DNA from: Saccharopolyspora_D taberi
GTDB lineage: Bacteria; Actinomycetota; Actinomycetes; Mycobacteriales; Pseudonocardiaceae
Length of the DNA stretch: 64,000 bases
NCBI RefSeq assembly: GCF_039534165.1
Contig: NZ_BAAAUX010000018.1
Location: 1 to 64,000 of the forward strand
Direction of reading: 5' to 3'
How positions within the stretch are numbered: position 1 is the first letter of the stretch; every line of letters begins with the position of its first letter. This document shows positions 35,509 through 43,587 of the stretch, in pieces. Below the pieces are notes generated by a model that searched no databases, had not been told where the DNA came from, and was given only the letters and a program-made list of their open reading frames with translations. The translations under genes were made by a program, and so were the position numbers.

Positions 35509-37119
35509 TCATGGTGTCTGGCCTAATGGTGTTGAGCGCTTGCGCAACGCGCGGCCGGGGAGGTCGTCCGTGCGGCGGCCGTCGGAGATGACGGCCACGC
35601 CGTTGACGAACACGTGCGGAATTCCGGTGGCCTGCCTGCGGGGTTCGTCAAACGTCGCGGTGTCGGTCACGGTGTCCGGGTCGAAGAGCACGAGATCGGC
35701 GGCGTAGCCCTCGCGGACGCGCCCGCGGTCGGTCAGCCCGAGGCGGTCGGCGGCCCGGCCGGTCATGTGCGCGACGCATTCCTCCAGGCCGAGAACGCCG
35801 AGTTCCCGGACGTAATGCGCCAGGTAGCGGGGGAAGGTGCCCCACGCGCGCGGGTGCGGGCGCTCGCCGACGAGCAGGCCGTCGCTTCCGGCCGTGTGCA
35901 CCCGGTGCCGCATGATCGCCCGCACGTTCTCCTCGTGGCCGACGTGCATCAGGCAGGAGGTGCCCAGTTCTTCCGAGAGCAGCACGTCGAAGTAGAGCTC
36001 GGCGGGCGGTTTCCCCGCGCTGCGGGCGGATTCGGCGACCGTCCTGCCCACGAGGTGCCCGTTCTGCTCCGGGCGGCGCACGCCGTTGATCTCGATGGCG
36101 TCCCAGTCGACCGGAACGCCGTGGCAGCCGTCGGCGCCGTCGATCTCCATGACCTCGCGGATCCGCTGCCGCTGCACGGGATCCCGCAGCCGCTCCAGCG
36201 TCGCCCCGACGCCGCCTTCGGCGGCCCAGCTGGGCAGCAGGGCGTGCAGGGAGGTCGATCCGGGCAGGTACGGGTAGGTGTCCAGGGTGATGTCGCAGCC
36301 CTCGTCCAACGCCTGGTCCAAAATGGACAGCAGTTCGGCCGCGCGTCCCCGGTTCACCTCGAAGTTCATGGTGGCGTGGGCGAGGTGCAGGGCGCAGCCC
36401 GCGCTCCGGCACACCTCGATCATCTCGGCGTAGGCGTCCAGGGCGCCCGCGCCGTAGCTGCGGTGGTGGGGGCTGTAGAACCCGCCCTTCGCGGCGACGA
36501 CCTCGCACAGCTCCCGCAGTTCGTCCGTGCTCGCGTACATCCCGGGCGTGTAGGTCAGGCCCGAGGACATGCCGAACGCGCCTTCGTCCAGCGAGCGGGC
36601 GAGGACTTCGCGCATCCGGTCCAGCTCTGCGTCGGTGGCGGGCCGGTCGTCGTGCCCGACGCAGAGCATCCGCAGCGTGCCCTGCGGCACCAGGTAGGCG
36701 GCGTTGGTGGCGATGCCCCGGTCGAGGCGGTCGAGGTATTCGGCCACGCTGCGCCAGTTCCAGTCGAATCCCGGCGGATCGCCGTTCCACCCGGTCAGCT
36801 GCGCGCGCAGGGCGGCCAGGGTGTCGTCGTCGACCGGCGCGTAGGACAGGCCGTCCTGGCCGATCACCTCCAGCGTCACGCCCTGGGAGACCTTGGCCAG
36901 GTGCGGCGGATCGGCCAGCAGCCGGAGGTCGGAATGGGCGTGCATGTCGATGAAACCGGGGGAGAGGACGAGTCCGTCGGCGTCGAGCACCCGCTTCCCG
37001 CCGAGCGTCCCCGGCTCGCCGATCGCGGCGATCCGGTCGCCCTCGATGCCGACGTCGGCGCGGCGGCGCGGACCGCCGTCCCCGTCGACCAGCCACGCGC
37101 CGCGCACTGCGATGTCCAT
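35509..37119 (-). CDS. N-acyl-D-amino-acid deacylase (D-aminoacylase family)
   Basis: The product is 536 aa, from the amidohydrolase superfamily. N-terminal metal-binding HAH is in GFIDMHAHSDLRLL, the bridging-ligand region is near FGMSSGLTYTPGMYAS, further His ligands are in GFYSPHHRSYG and LHLAHATMNFE, and the catalytic Asp is in HTAGSDGLLVGERPHPRAWGTFPRYL. This set matches D-aminoacylases, which release free D-amino acids from N-acyl forms in the cytoplasm. The ATG at 37119 follows GGAGGAG. It sits between the PLP-enzyme gene (17 bp upstream) and the GntP permease (13 bp downstream), forming an operon. Confidence 0.92.
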   Translation of the reverse strand: MDIAVRGAWLVDGDGGPRRRADVGIEGDRIAAIGEPGTLGGKRVLDADGLVLSPGFIDMHAHSDLRLLADPPHLAKVSQGVTLEVIGQDGLSYAPVDDDTLAALRAQLTGWNGDPPGFDWNWRSVAEYLDRLDRGIATNAAYLVPQGTLRMLCVGHDDRPATDAELDRMREVLARSLDEGAFGMSSGLTYTPGMYASTDELRELCEVVAAKGGFYSPHHRSYGAGALDAYAEMIEVCRSAGCALHLAHATMNFEVNRGRAAELLSILDQALDEGCDITLDTYPYLPGSTSLHALLPSWAAEGGVGATLERLRDPVQRQRIREVMEIDGADGCHGVPVDWDAIEINGVRRPEQNGHLVGRTVAESARSAGKPPAELYFDVLLSEELGTSCLMHVGHEENVRAIMRHRVHTAGSDGLLVGERPHPRAWGTFPRYLAHYVRELGVLGLEECVAHMTGRAADRLGLTDRGRVREGYAADLVLFDPDTVTDTATFDEPRRQATGIPHVFVNGVAVISDGRRTDDLPGRALRKRSTPLGQTP

Positions 37120-37136
37120 CGTGGACTCCTCCGGTA

Positions 37137-38429
37137 TCAGAAGAAGGTGCGGACCAGGTCGACGACCTCGTCCCCGTCGACCACCGGGATCAGCGTCCAC
37201 TTGTCGAAGACCGTGCAGGGGTGGGACAGGCCGAACCCGACCCAGTCGCCGACCGCGGGCCGCGCACCGGTGCCGACGCGCAGGAACGCGTGCTGGTCGG
37301 CGAGTTCGGTGACCTCCCAGTCGACCGGCCGGACCGAGCCGTCCTCGGCGCGGATGACCTGCGGCTCGGGCAGGTGCTGGTCGAACGAGACATCGCGGCG
37401 GCCCATCGTCAGCAGCGCGAGATCGGGTTCGGGCCGGGAGACGACCTGCCCCCAGATCCGCAGCGCGGACCGGAACGCCGGTTCCCGCCCGGTGAGCCGG
37501 TGCGCGCGGCCGAACGGCGACATCTTGCGGTAGAGGCCGTCGTCGTGGGTCAGGTAGCCGCCGCTGCGCAGCACCGGGACCACCGGGCGGCTGATCTCCC
37601 ACGGCTTGGTCAGCGCTTCGGCGACCTGGTCGAAGTAGGAGCTGCCGCCCGAGGTCACGATCACCTGGTCCAGGTCCGCGAAGTACCCCTGCCGGTCCAG
37701 CGCCGCGACCAGTTCGCGCACCCGGCCCAGGTAGGAGTCCACGATGGACAGATCGTGTTCGGTCAGGTCGTGCGCGGAGGCGGCTTCGTAGCCCGCGACA
37801 CCGACCAGCCGCAGGGCCGGGCTGGCGGCCACCGCGCGGGCGACCTCCACGGCCTGCTCGACGGTGCGGGCTCCGGTGCGGCCGTTGGCGTCGCCGAGCT
37901 CGACCAGCACGTCCAGCGGGCGTGCGGCACCGGCAAGAGCGGCGGTCATCAGCTCCACGCCCCGGACCGAGTCGACCCAGCACGCCACCGAGAAGTCCTC
38001 GCCCAGCTCACCGGCGAGCCACGCCAGCCCGTTCGGGTCGACGAGCTCGTTGGCCAGCAGCACCCGGCGGACGCCGAACGCGCGATAGACCCGCAGCTGG
38101 CTGATGTTGGCGGCGGTCATGCCCCAGGCGCCGTGCACGAAGTGCCGCTGGAACAGCTGCGGAGCCATCGTGGTCTTGCCGTGCGGTGCGATGTGCAGGC
38201 CGTGCTCGGCGCACCACCCGGCCATGGTCCGCAGGTTGTGCTCCAGCGCGTGGTGGTCGAGCACCAGCAGCGGCCCCACGAAACCGGACTCGAAGATCCT
38301 CGGCCGCTGCGCCAGGAACTCCCCGACGGTGCGGCCGAACGCCGTGGACGGCATCCCCTTGAAGCGCCAGTCGATCCGCTCGTCGCGCAGCGCCCGCACT
38401 GCGGCTCCGTCGATCCCCGCTACCGCCAC
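37137..38429 (-). CDS. Fold-III PLP enzyme, D-serine dehydratase / D-threonine aldolase-like
   Basis: The product is 430 aa. The N-terminal alanine-racemase-type barrel carries the PLP lysine in LHIAPHGKTTMAPQLFQ. The C-terminal D-serine-dehydratase-like domain has the HxC zinc site in LSHPCTVFDKWTLIPVV. Such zinc-dependent enzymes deaminate or cleave D-amino acids. I chose GTG 38429, preceded by GGGAGG at 5-nt spacing; an ATG at 38447 would sit inside the palindromic operator. It is the first gene of a minus-strand operon with the deacylase and the GntP permease, divergent from an IclR regulator. The exact reaction (dehydratase, aldolase or general deaminase) cannot be decided. Confidence 0.87.
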   Translation of the reverse strand: MAVAGIDGAAVRALRDERIDWRFKGMPSTAFGRTVGEFLAQRPRIFESGFVGPLLVLDHHALEHNLRTMAGWCAEHGLHIAPHGKTTMAPQLFQRHFVHGAWGMTAANISQLRVYRAFGVRRVLLANELVDPNGLAWLAGELGEDFSVACWVDSVRGVELMTAALAGAARPLDVLVELGDANGRTGARTVEQAVEVARAVAASPALRLVGVAGYEAASAHDLTEHDLSIVDSYLGRVRELVAALDRQGYFADLDQVIVTSGGSSYFDQVAEALTKPWEISRPVVPVLRSGGYLTHDDGLYRKMSPFGRAHRLTGREPAFRSALRIWGQVVSRPEPDLALLTMGRRDVSFDQHLPEPQVIRAEDGSVRPVDWEVTELADQHAFLRVGTGARPAVGDWVGFGLSHPCTVFDKWTLIPVVDGDEVVDLVRTFF

Positions 38430-38441
38430 CGCGGCCTCCCA

Positions 38442-38470
38442 TTGCATGTAGTGCAACGCTGGTTGCGCAA
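38442..38470. promoter_or_regulatory. Putative IclR operator in the D-amino-acid divergon
   Basis: The inverted repeat TTGCA-N5-TGCAA (38442-38456) is followed six bases later by the palindrome TTGCGCAA (38463-38470). Both lie between the divergent PLP-enzyme and IclR genes, 57 bp before the IclR start. The shared half-site TTGC/GCAA suggests a common binding protein, most simply the adjacent IclR product. Confidence 0.55.
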
Positions 38471-38526
38471 AATGCTCCTGGGGTGTGTAGCATCCGCTCG
38501 GCAGCACGTCAACGAAGGAGAGGTGG

Positions 38527-39297
38527 ATGAGCCAGAGCCTCGAACGCGGTCTGACCGTGCTGACCGCGCTGGCCGACGGTCCGCAGACCCTGGACCGGCT
38601 CGCCGAGCGGCTGGGCGTGCACAAGTCCACCGTGCTCCGGCTCGTCCGCACGATGGAGTCCGCCGGCTTCGTCCGCCGGGACGGCGTGCACCACTACCGG
38701 CTGGGCAGCACGCTGTTCGAGCTCGCGCACCTCGCGCTGGAGGACCTGGACGTGCGCGCCGTGGCCCGGCCGCACCTGGTCGAGCTCGGCGGCATCAGCG
38801 GGCACACGGTCCACCTGGCCACCCTCGACGGCGACCAGGTCGTCTACATCGACAAGGTGGACAGCCGCCACGCGGTCCGGATGTACTCCCGGATCGGCAA
38901 GCGCGCGCCGCTGCACTGCACCGCGGTCGGCAAGGTCCTGGTGGCCGGGCGGCCCGCCGCGCAGCGCCGCGAGATCGCCGGGCGGATCGGCTATCCGGCG
39001 ATGACGGCGAACACGATCACCTCGGTGCAGCGCTACCTGGCCGAGCTCGACCGGGTCCGCGAACAGGGCTACGCGGTGGACCGCAACGAGCACGAGGACT
39101 TCATCCACTGCATCGGCGCGCCCGTCCGGGACGACCGGGACGAGGTAGTCGCCGCGGTGTCGCTGTCGGTGCCCGACATGCTGCTCGACTTCGACGGCCT
39201 GCTGGGGCTCGTCGACGACCTGCTGCGCACCGCCGGGCGGATCTCCGCCGAACTGGGGTGCAGGCGGGAAACCGCAACGAACAGGAAGGAAGTCTGA
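38527..39297 (+). CDS. IclR-family transcriptional regulator
   Basis: The product is 256 aa. The N-terminal winged helix (SLERGLTVLTALADGPQTLDRLAERLGVHKSTVLRLVRTMESAGFVRRDG) is followed by the IclR effector domain (YIDKVDSRHAVRMYSRIGKRAPLHCTAVGKVLVAGRP through SLSVPDMLLDFDGLLGLVDDLLRTAGRIS). It probably senses a metabolite of the D-amino-acid module. GGAGAGGTGG precedes the ATG. The stop overlaps the RidA ATG by one base (TGATG), so regulator and RidA are co-expressed, and both are divergent from the catabolic operon. Confidence 0.92.
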   Translation: MSQSLERGLTVLTALADGPQTLDRLAERLGVHKSTVLRLVRTMESAGFVRRDGVHHYRLGSTLFELAHLALEDLDVRAVARPHLVELGGISGHTVHLATLDGDQVVYIDKVDSRHAVRMYSRIGKRAPLHCTAVGKVLVAGRPAAQRREIAGRIGYPAMTANTITSVQRYLAELDRVREQGYAVDRNEHEDFIHCIGAPVRDDRDEVVAAVSLSVPDMLLDFDGLLGLVDDLLRTAGRISAELGCRRETATNRKEV

Positions 39298-39686
39298 TGG
39301 CCAGGACCGTGGTCAGCACGAACAACGCCCCCACGCCGCCGGCGAGCATCCCGCTGTCGCAGGGGATCCGCAAGGGCAACATCCTGCAGGTCTCGGGGCA
39401 GACCGCGGTGAACCCGGAGACCGGCAAGCTCGTCGAGGGCGGCGTCGCGGAGCAGACCGAGCAGTGCCTGCGCAACGTCATCGCGGTGCTGGAGGCGGGC
39501 GGCGGATCGCTGGAGGACGTGCTGATGCTGCGCGTCTACCTGACCGACGTCTCGCAGTTCGCCGAGATGAACGAGACCTACGCGCGCGTCGTCGGCGAGC
39601 CCTTCCCCGCGCGGACCACCGTCTACGTCGGCCTGCCCGCCGGGCTGCTGGTCGAGATCGACGCCCTGGCCGTCATCGGCGACTGA
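39297..39686 (+). CDS. RidA-family enamine/imine deaminase
   Basis: The product is 129 aa. It shows the YjgF/RidA layout: LSQGIRKGNILQVSGQTAVNPETGKLVEGGVAEQTEQCLRNV, then LEAGGGSLEDVLMLRVYLTDVSQFAEMNETYARVVGEPFPARTTVYVGLPAG. RidA hydrolyses the reactive enamines and imines released by PLP deaminases. The adjacent fold-III PLP enzyme would make exactly such products. The conserved Arg in FPARTTV is present. The last residues LVEIDALAVIGD fit the family. It is followed by a strong hairpin. Confidence 0.93.
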   Translation: MARTVVSTNNAPTPPASIPLSQGIRKGNILQVSGQTAVNPETGKLVEGGVAEQTEQCLRNVIAVLEAGGGSLEDVLMLRVYLTDVSQFAEMNETYARVVGEPFPARTTVYVGLPAGLLVEIDALAVIGD

Positions 39687-39692
39687 CCCCGC

Positions 39693-39724
39693 GGCTCGCG
39701 CGGGACCCGGGTTCCGCGCGAGCC
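39693..39724. terminator. Bidirectional terminator hairpin
   Basis: GGCTCGCGCGG pairs perfectly with CCGCGCGAGCC (11 bp, 10-nt loop) in the 41 bp between the convergent RidA and NACHT genes. Confidence 0.7.
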
Positions 39725-39727
39725 CCG

Positions 39728-42643
39728 TCAGACGACCTCGACGCCGGGGAGTTCCTCGCGGACGGCGGCCATCCGCTCGGCCGAGCCCGGCGCGTAGACG
39801 TGCAACTGCGCGAGCTGTGGAAGTTCCCGCAGCAGGCGGGTTTCCGCCTCCGTCGGCTCGCCGTGCAGCCGCACCCGGCGCAGCCCGCTCCACCGCTGGA
39901 TCCCGTCCAGGACGCGGCGGTCGAACCGGCTGTCCAGCACCAGCTCCTCCAGCGGCAGGTCCTCGGGCAGCGGGTGCAGACCGCCGTCGAGCCCGCGGTG
40001 GCGGATCGAGAGCTTGCGGATCGGCGCGCCCTGGAGGCTGGCCAGGTCCGCCGCGCCGAAGTGCAGCGACAGCTCCTCGATCCGGGTGTCGCGCAACGGC
40101 GACAGATCCCGCAGCCCGGTGCACTGGGTCAGCACCAGGCTGCGCAGGGTCTCGCACTTCCGCAGCGGTCCGAGGTCGCGCAGGATCTCGTTCTGCATGA
40201 ACTCCAGGTGCCGCAGCCGGGGCGCGGCGACCAGCGCCTCCAGCGCGTCCACGCTGCCTCGGCATCGGATCGACCGCAGCTTGGTCAGGTGCCGGACGTG
40301 CTGGATGCGCCGCCAGCTGCCCATGTCCACCTGCCGGTCGCCGAAGTCGACATCGGCCAGCACGGTCCTGGCGTAGTCCTCGGGGTTCTGCGCGTAGCGC
40401 CACGCCCGCAGCAGCTCGTCGATGACCAGGGTCTGGTCGACCGAGGTGAACTCGCCGATCTTGCGGACCGCCGCGGGCCCGCCGATCAGCGCCGCGGTGC
40501 GGATGACGTTCGCCGCGTCCTGTTCGGACAGTTCGGCCGGGCCGGGCAGCAGGTCGAGCACGAAGGTGCCCGCCTCGGCGAGCAGTTCCGCCGACTGCGG
40601 GCTGTCCGGCGGGATCAGGTCGGCCGCCGCGGCGCGGACCTTGTCCCGGACCTCGTCCGGTTCGATGACGCTGGCCTGCTCCAGGCACGCCACCGCCAGC
40701 AGCCGCAGCCGGTCGGCCACCCGCGGATCGCGCCGGGCGTCGTCGTTGCCGTCCAGCAGGCCCTGCAGGATCCGGGCGCGCTCGCGCGGGCGGGCCAGCG
40801 TCACCGCCATGACCACCACGTCCAGCCACTCGTCGTGGTGGGCGTTGGCGAGCAGCAGCCCCAGATCGCCCGCGCTGACGACCTCGTGCGCGGCCAGGTA
40901 GTCGCGGAACGTGCGGTGCACGAACTGCACGTGCCCGGGGCTGGGCTCGCGCAGGACTCCGGTGCGCTCAAGCAGGTGTTGCAGCAGCGTGTCGGAGTCG
41001 ACCTGCGCGCGCATCCCGTGCAGCGCGTGCCCGAGCCGCTGCGCGGCCTGCTCGCGCGGGATCAGGATTTCCCGGTTGCGGACGAAGGAATAGGCCAGCC
41101 GCTGCAACAGCACGGTCTGCTCTTCCGAACCCAGCCAGCGATCCGACTCGCGCCGCACCCCGCGCTGCTCGTCCCAGCGCCGCAGCAGCAGGTCCAGCGC
41201 CTCGTCGAACAGGCGGTGGCGGTCGCGCGGCAGGTCGGCGTCGCGGTCGCGGTGCAGCAGGCACAGCAGCCCGCACAGCAGCGGGCTCGACGCCAGCCGC
41301 CGCAGGTCCTCGCGCTCCTCGACGGCCCTGGCGAGCTTCTGCTCGCATTCGTCGAGCCATGCCTGGGTTTCCGGGTCGTCGGCGTTGTCCTCGCGCGCGG
41401 CCTCGTGCCAGCTCGCGAGGTAGCGGCGGACGCCGTCGTTGCTCATCTGGAGCAGGTCGTAGGTGTCGAAGCCGAACTCGGCCAGCCAGTCCTCGCCGAC
41501 CGCGGCGGGCCGGGTCGTCACGAAGCAGCGCACGTCCGGATACGCGGTGACCAGCTCGGCCAGCCACTCGCGGGCGGCGGCGCGGCGCTCGTGCACCAGC
41601 TCGTCGATGCCGTCGACCAGCAGCAGCGCCCGGCCCTGCCGGAACTGCGCCGCCGCCCAGCCGGACGGCATCTCGTCGCTGAGCACCCCGGCCACCACCG
41701 CGACCATCTCGCTCGGCGCCGGGAAGTCCCGGTCGGCGAACTGCCGCAGCGGCACGAAGAACGGCAGCGAACCGTCCTGTTCGGACTCCCCGGTGCGGGA
41801 GATCATCCAGCGCAGGAACGTCGTCTTGCCCGCGCCCGCGCCGCCGCGCAGCAGCACCCGCGCGCTGCCTGCCAGCGCCCGTGCGGCGCCGACCCCGGCG
41901 CCGCTGAGCTCCACCCCGTTCTCCCGGTCGAGACCGGCCCGCGCCACCGCGAGCGGCACGTAGGAGCGGGTGAACGACTGCCGCTTGGGCAGCCTGCCCC
42001 TGGTCACGCCGAACAGCTCGAAACCGCCGAGCACCCGCCGGACCTGCTCCCGGTAGCGGCGGCCGAACTCGTCGCCCGCGGTCAGCTCCGCCGCCGATCC
42101 GCGCACCAGGCGGGTGAGCAGTTCGATCACGCGCCGGTCGTTGGCGGCCAGTTCCTCCAGCTGCAGAAGGACGTCGCGGCGGAACAGCGGCGCGAGCTCG
42201 CGGACATGGCGGGCGCGCTCCACGATGTGCTCGCAGCTCAGCGCCAGCAGCCGGTCGTAGGCGACGAGACCGGCCCGGGACAGCGCCGCCGCTCGCACGA
42301 TGTCGCGCGACGAGCCCGCCACGTGGTCGCGGAGCCGTCCGGCGTCGAGCGCGACGAGGACCCCGACGCGGTCGAGGTCGATCGGCGTGACGGCCTGGAA
42401 GGAGTCCCGCACCGCGTGCGCGGCGGCGTTCCACTCGCCCTCGTCCATGCCCGCCAGCTCGGTCCGGCGCAGCTCGGCGAGCTTGTGCTCGGCGCCGCGC
42501 ACGGCGGATTCCGGATCGGTCAGGGCCCGGCGGTTGTGCCGGTTGTGGCCGTGCTTGCCGATGAGCGTGAGCAGGTTGCCGACGAGACCTTCGAAGGACG
42601 CCTCCAGCAGGGCGACCAGCGAGGCGGTGATCGGATCGGGCAC
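39728..42643 (-). CDS. Bacterial NACHT protein with LRR-like C-terminus (bNACHT candidate)
   Basis: The product is 971 aa. A helical N-terminal domain of about 200 residues resembles the NACHT N-terminal helical (NNH) domains. NACHT ATPase: Walker A in VLLRGGAGAGKTTFLRW (about residues 262-278), Walker B ALLLVDGIDELVHE, sensor-like CFVTTRPAAVG, then the winged-helix/superhelical part with RHFDEALDLLLRRW-type LFDEALDLLLRRWDEQRG and FVHRTFRDYLAA. From about residue 780 the chain has leucine-rich units (LRSIRCRGSVDALEALVAAPRLRHLEF, LRSLVLTQCTGLRDLSPL). Bacterial NACHT proteins of this shape protect against phages. No other defence gene is adjacent. It starts with GTG, and CATACT nearby suggests a leaderless transcript. 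Confidence 0.87.
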   Translation of the reverse strand: MPDPITASLVALLEASFEGLVGNLLTLIGKHGHNRHNRRALTDPESAVRGAEHKLAELRRTELAGMDEGEWNAAAHAVRDSFQAVTPIDLDRVGVLVALDAGRLRDHVAGSSRDIVRAAALSRAGLVAYDRLLALSCEHIVERARHVRELAPLFRRDVLLQLEELAANDRRVIELLTRLVRGSAAELTAGDEFGRRYREQVRRVLGGFELFGVTRGRLPKRQSFTRSYVPLAVARAGLDRENGVELSGAGVGAARALAGSARVLLRGGAGAGKTTFLRWMISRTGESEQDGSLPFFVPLRQFADRDFPAPSEMVAVVAGVLSDEMPSGWAAAQFRQGRALLLVDGIDELVHERRAAAREWLAELVTAYPDVRCFVTTRPAAVGEDWLAEFGFDTYDLLQMSNDGVRRYLASWHEAAREDNADDPETQAWLDECEQKLARAVEEREDLRRLASSPLLCGLLCLLHRDRDADLPRDRHRLFDEALDLLLRRWDEQRGVRRESDRWLGSEEQTVLLQRLAYSFVRNREILIPREQAAQRLGHALHGMRAQVDSDTLLQHLLERTGVLREPSPGHVQFVHRTFRDYLAAHEVVSAGDLGLLLANAHHDEWLDVVVMAVTLARPRERARILQGLLDGNDDARRDPRVADRLRLLAVACLEQASVIEPDEVRDKVRAAAADLIPPDSPQSAELLAEAGTFVLDLLPGPAELSEQDAANVIRTAALIGGPAAVRKIGEFTSVDQTLVIDELLRAWRYAQNPEDYARTVLADVDFGDRQVDMGSWRRIQHVRHLTKLRSIRCRGSVDALEALVAAPRLRHLEFMQNEILRDLGPLRKCETLRSLVLTQCTGLRDLSPLRDTRIEELSLHFGAADLASLQGAPIRKLSIRHRGLDGGLHPLPEDLPLEELVLDSRFDRRVLDGIQRWSGLRRVRLHGEPTEAETRLLRELPQLAQLHVYAPGSAERMAAVREELPGVEVV

Positions 42644-42691
42644 GAACCCGAGTATGGCAAAACAGCCTGAAGTTCTGATGTGTTATCGATG

Positions 42692-43432
42692 TCAGGAAGG
42701 CCAGCGCGCGGCGCCGAGTTCGCGGGAGATGTTGCGGGCCGCCTCCCGCACGGCGGTCGCGGCGGTGTCCGGCGCGGGCCACTCCAGCATCGGCACGACC
42801 ACGCCGATCGCGCCCGCGACCGTCCCGGAGGAGTCGAAGATCGGTGCGGCCAGGCCGCATTCGCCGAGCACCGCCTCCTCCTGCTCGGTGGCCAGGGCCG
42901 CGGCGCGGACCTCGGCGAGCTGGGCGCGCAGGGCGTCGCGGTCGGTGATGGTGTCGCCGGTCATGCTGCGCAGGTCGCCGACCGCGTCGAGCAGCTCGGG
43001 GGAGTAGGCCAGCATCGCCTTGCCCAGCGCGCCGGCGTGGATCGGGATGACGATGCCGACCTCGGGCATCTGGCGGGAGCCGTCCGGCCGCGGCTCGTGG
43101 TGGATGATCATCACCTCGTCGGCCAGCGCGACGCCGGTGCGCACGGCGTGGCCGGTGCGGCGGGCCAGCTCGGACGACCAGGACAGCGTGTGCGAGCGCA
43201 GTTCGAGGGTGTCGAGGTAGACGTTGCCGAGCTTGAGCACGGCCGGGCCGAGCCGGTAGCGGGCGGTGCCGCGGTCCTGGACGACCATCCCGTGCGCGAG
43301 CAGGGTCTTGATGATCCCGTGCACCGTCGAGGGCGGCAGCTCCAGCCGCGCGGCGATCTCCGACAGGCTCAGCCGCCGGGCGCCCTGGAGCACGCTCAGG
43401 ACGCGGATCGCCCGGTCCACGGACTGGATCAT
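42692..43432 (-). CDS. IclR-family transcriptional regulator
   Basis: The product is 246 aa. A winged helix (IQSVDRAIRVLSVLQGARRLSLSEIAARLELPPSTVHGIIKTLLAHGMVVQD) is joined to an IclR effector domain (ALADEVMIIHHEP, VIPIHAGALGKAMLAYSP, AAPIFDSSGTVAGAIGVVVPMLEW). It resembles GylR-type regulators of glycerol and related genes, consistent with the divergent dhaKL genes. ATG 43432 follows AGAGGA; a longer reading frame upstream is without family similarity. Confidence 0.9.
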   Translation of the reverse strand: MIQSVDRAIRVLSVLQGARRLSLSEIAARLELPPSTVHGIIKTLLAHGMVVQDRGTARYRLGPAVLKLGNVYLDTLELRSHTLSWSSELARRTGHAVRTGVALADEVMIIHHEPRPDGSRQMPEVGIVIPIHAGALGKAMLAYSPELLDAVGDLRSMTGDTITDRDALRAQLAEVRAAALATEQEEAVLGECGLAAPIFDSSGTVAGAIGVVVPMLEWPAPDTAATAVREAARNISRELGAARWPS

Positions 43433-43511
43433 CACGTCCTCTTCGCTGCTGGTGGGCCTGCTGCTGGCGGGCACTTTACAGCAGGGAAACCACGTCGTAT
43501 GGTGCGCAAAA

Positions 43512-43530
43512 CATTCGACCATGTCGAATG
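43512..43530. promoter_or_regulatory. Perfect palindromic operator between iclR and dhaK
   Basis: CATTCGAC-CAT-GTCGAATG is a perfect 8+3+8 palindrome, 80 bp upstream of the iclR start and 58 bp upstream of the dhaK start. It is the best candidate for the IclR binding site controlling the divergent pair. Confidence 0.65.
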
Positions 43531-43587
43531 GAGTTCGACGATACGGCGGGCGCGACGGCGCGCCCGAACCCGTGAGGAGTGCGCTGG

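Noticed and set aside
39464..42670. Long plus-strand frame opposite the NACHT gene
   Set aside because: Shadow frame rich in Arg, Gln and Val without domains; the NACHT protein on the other strand has clear motifs.
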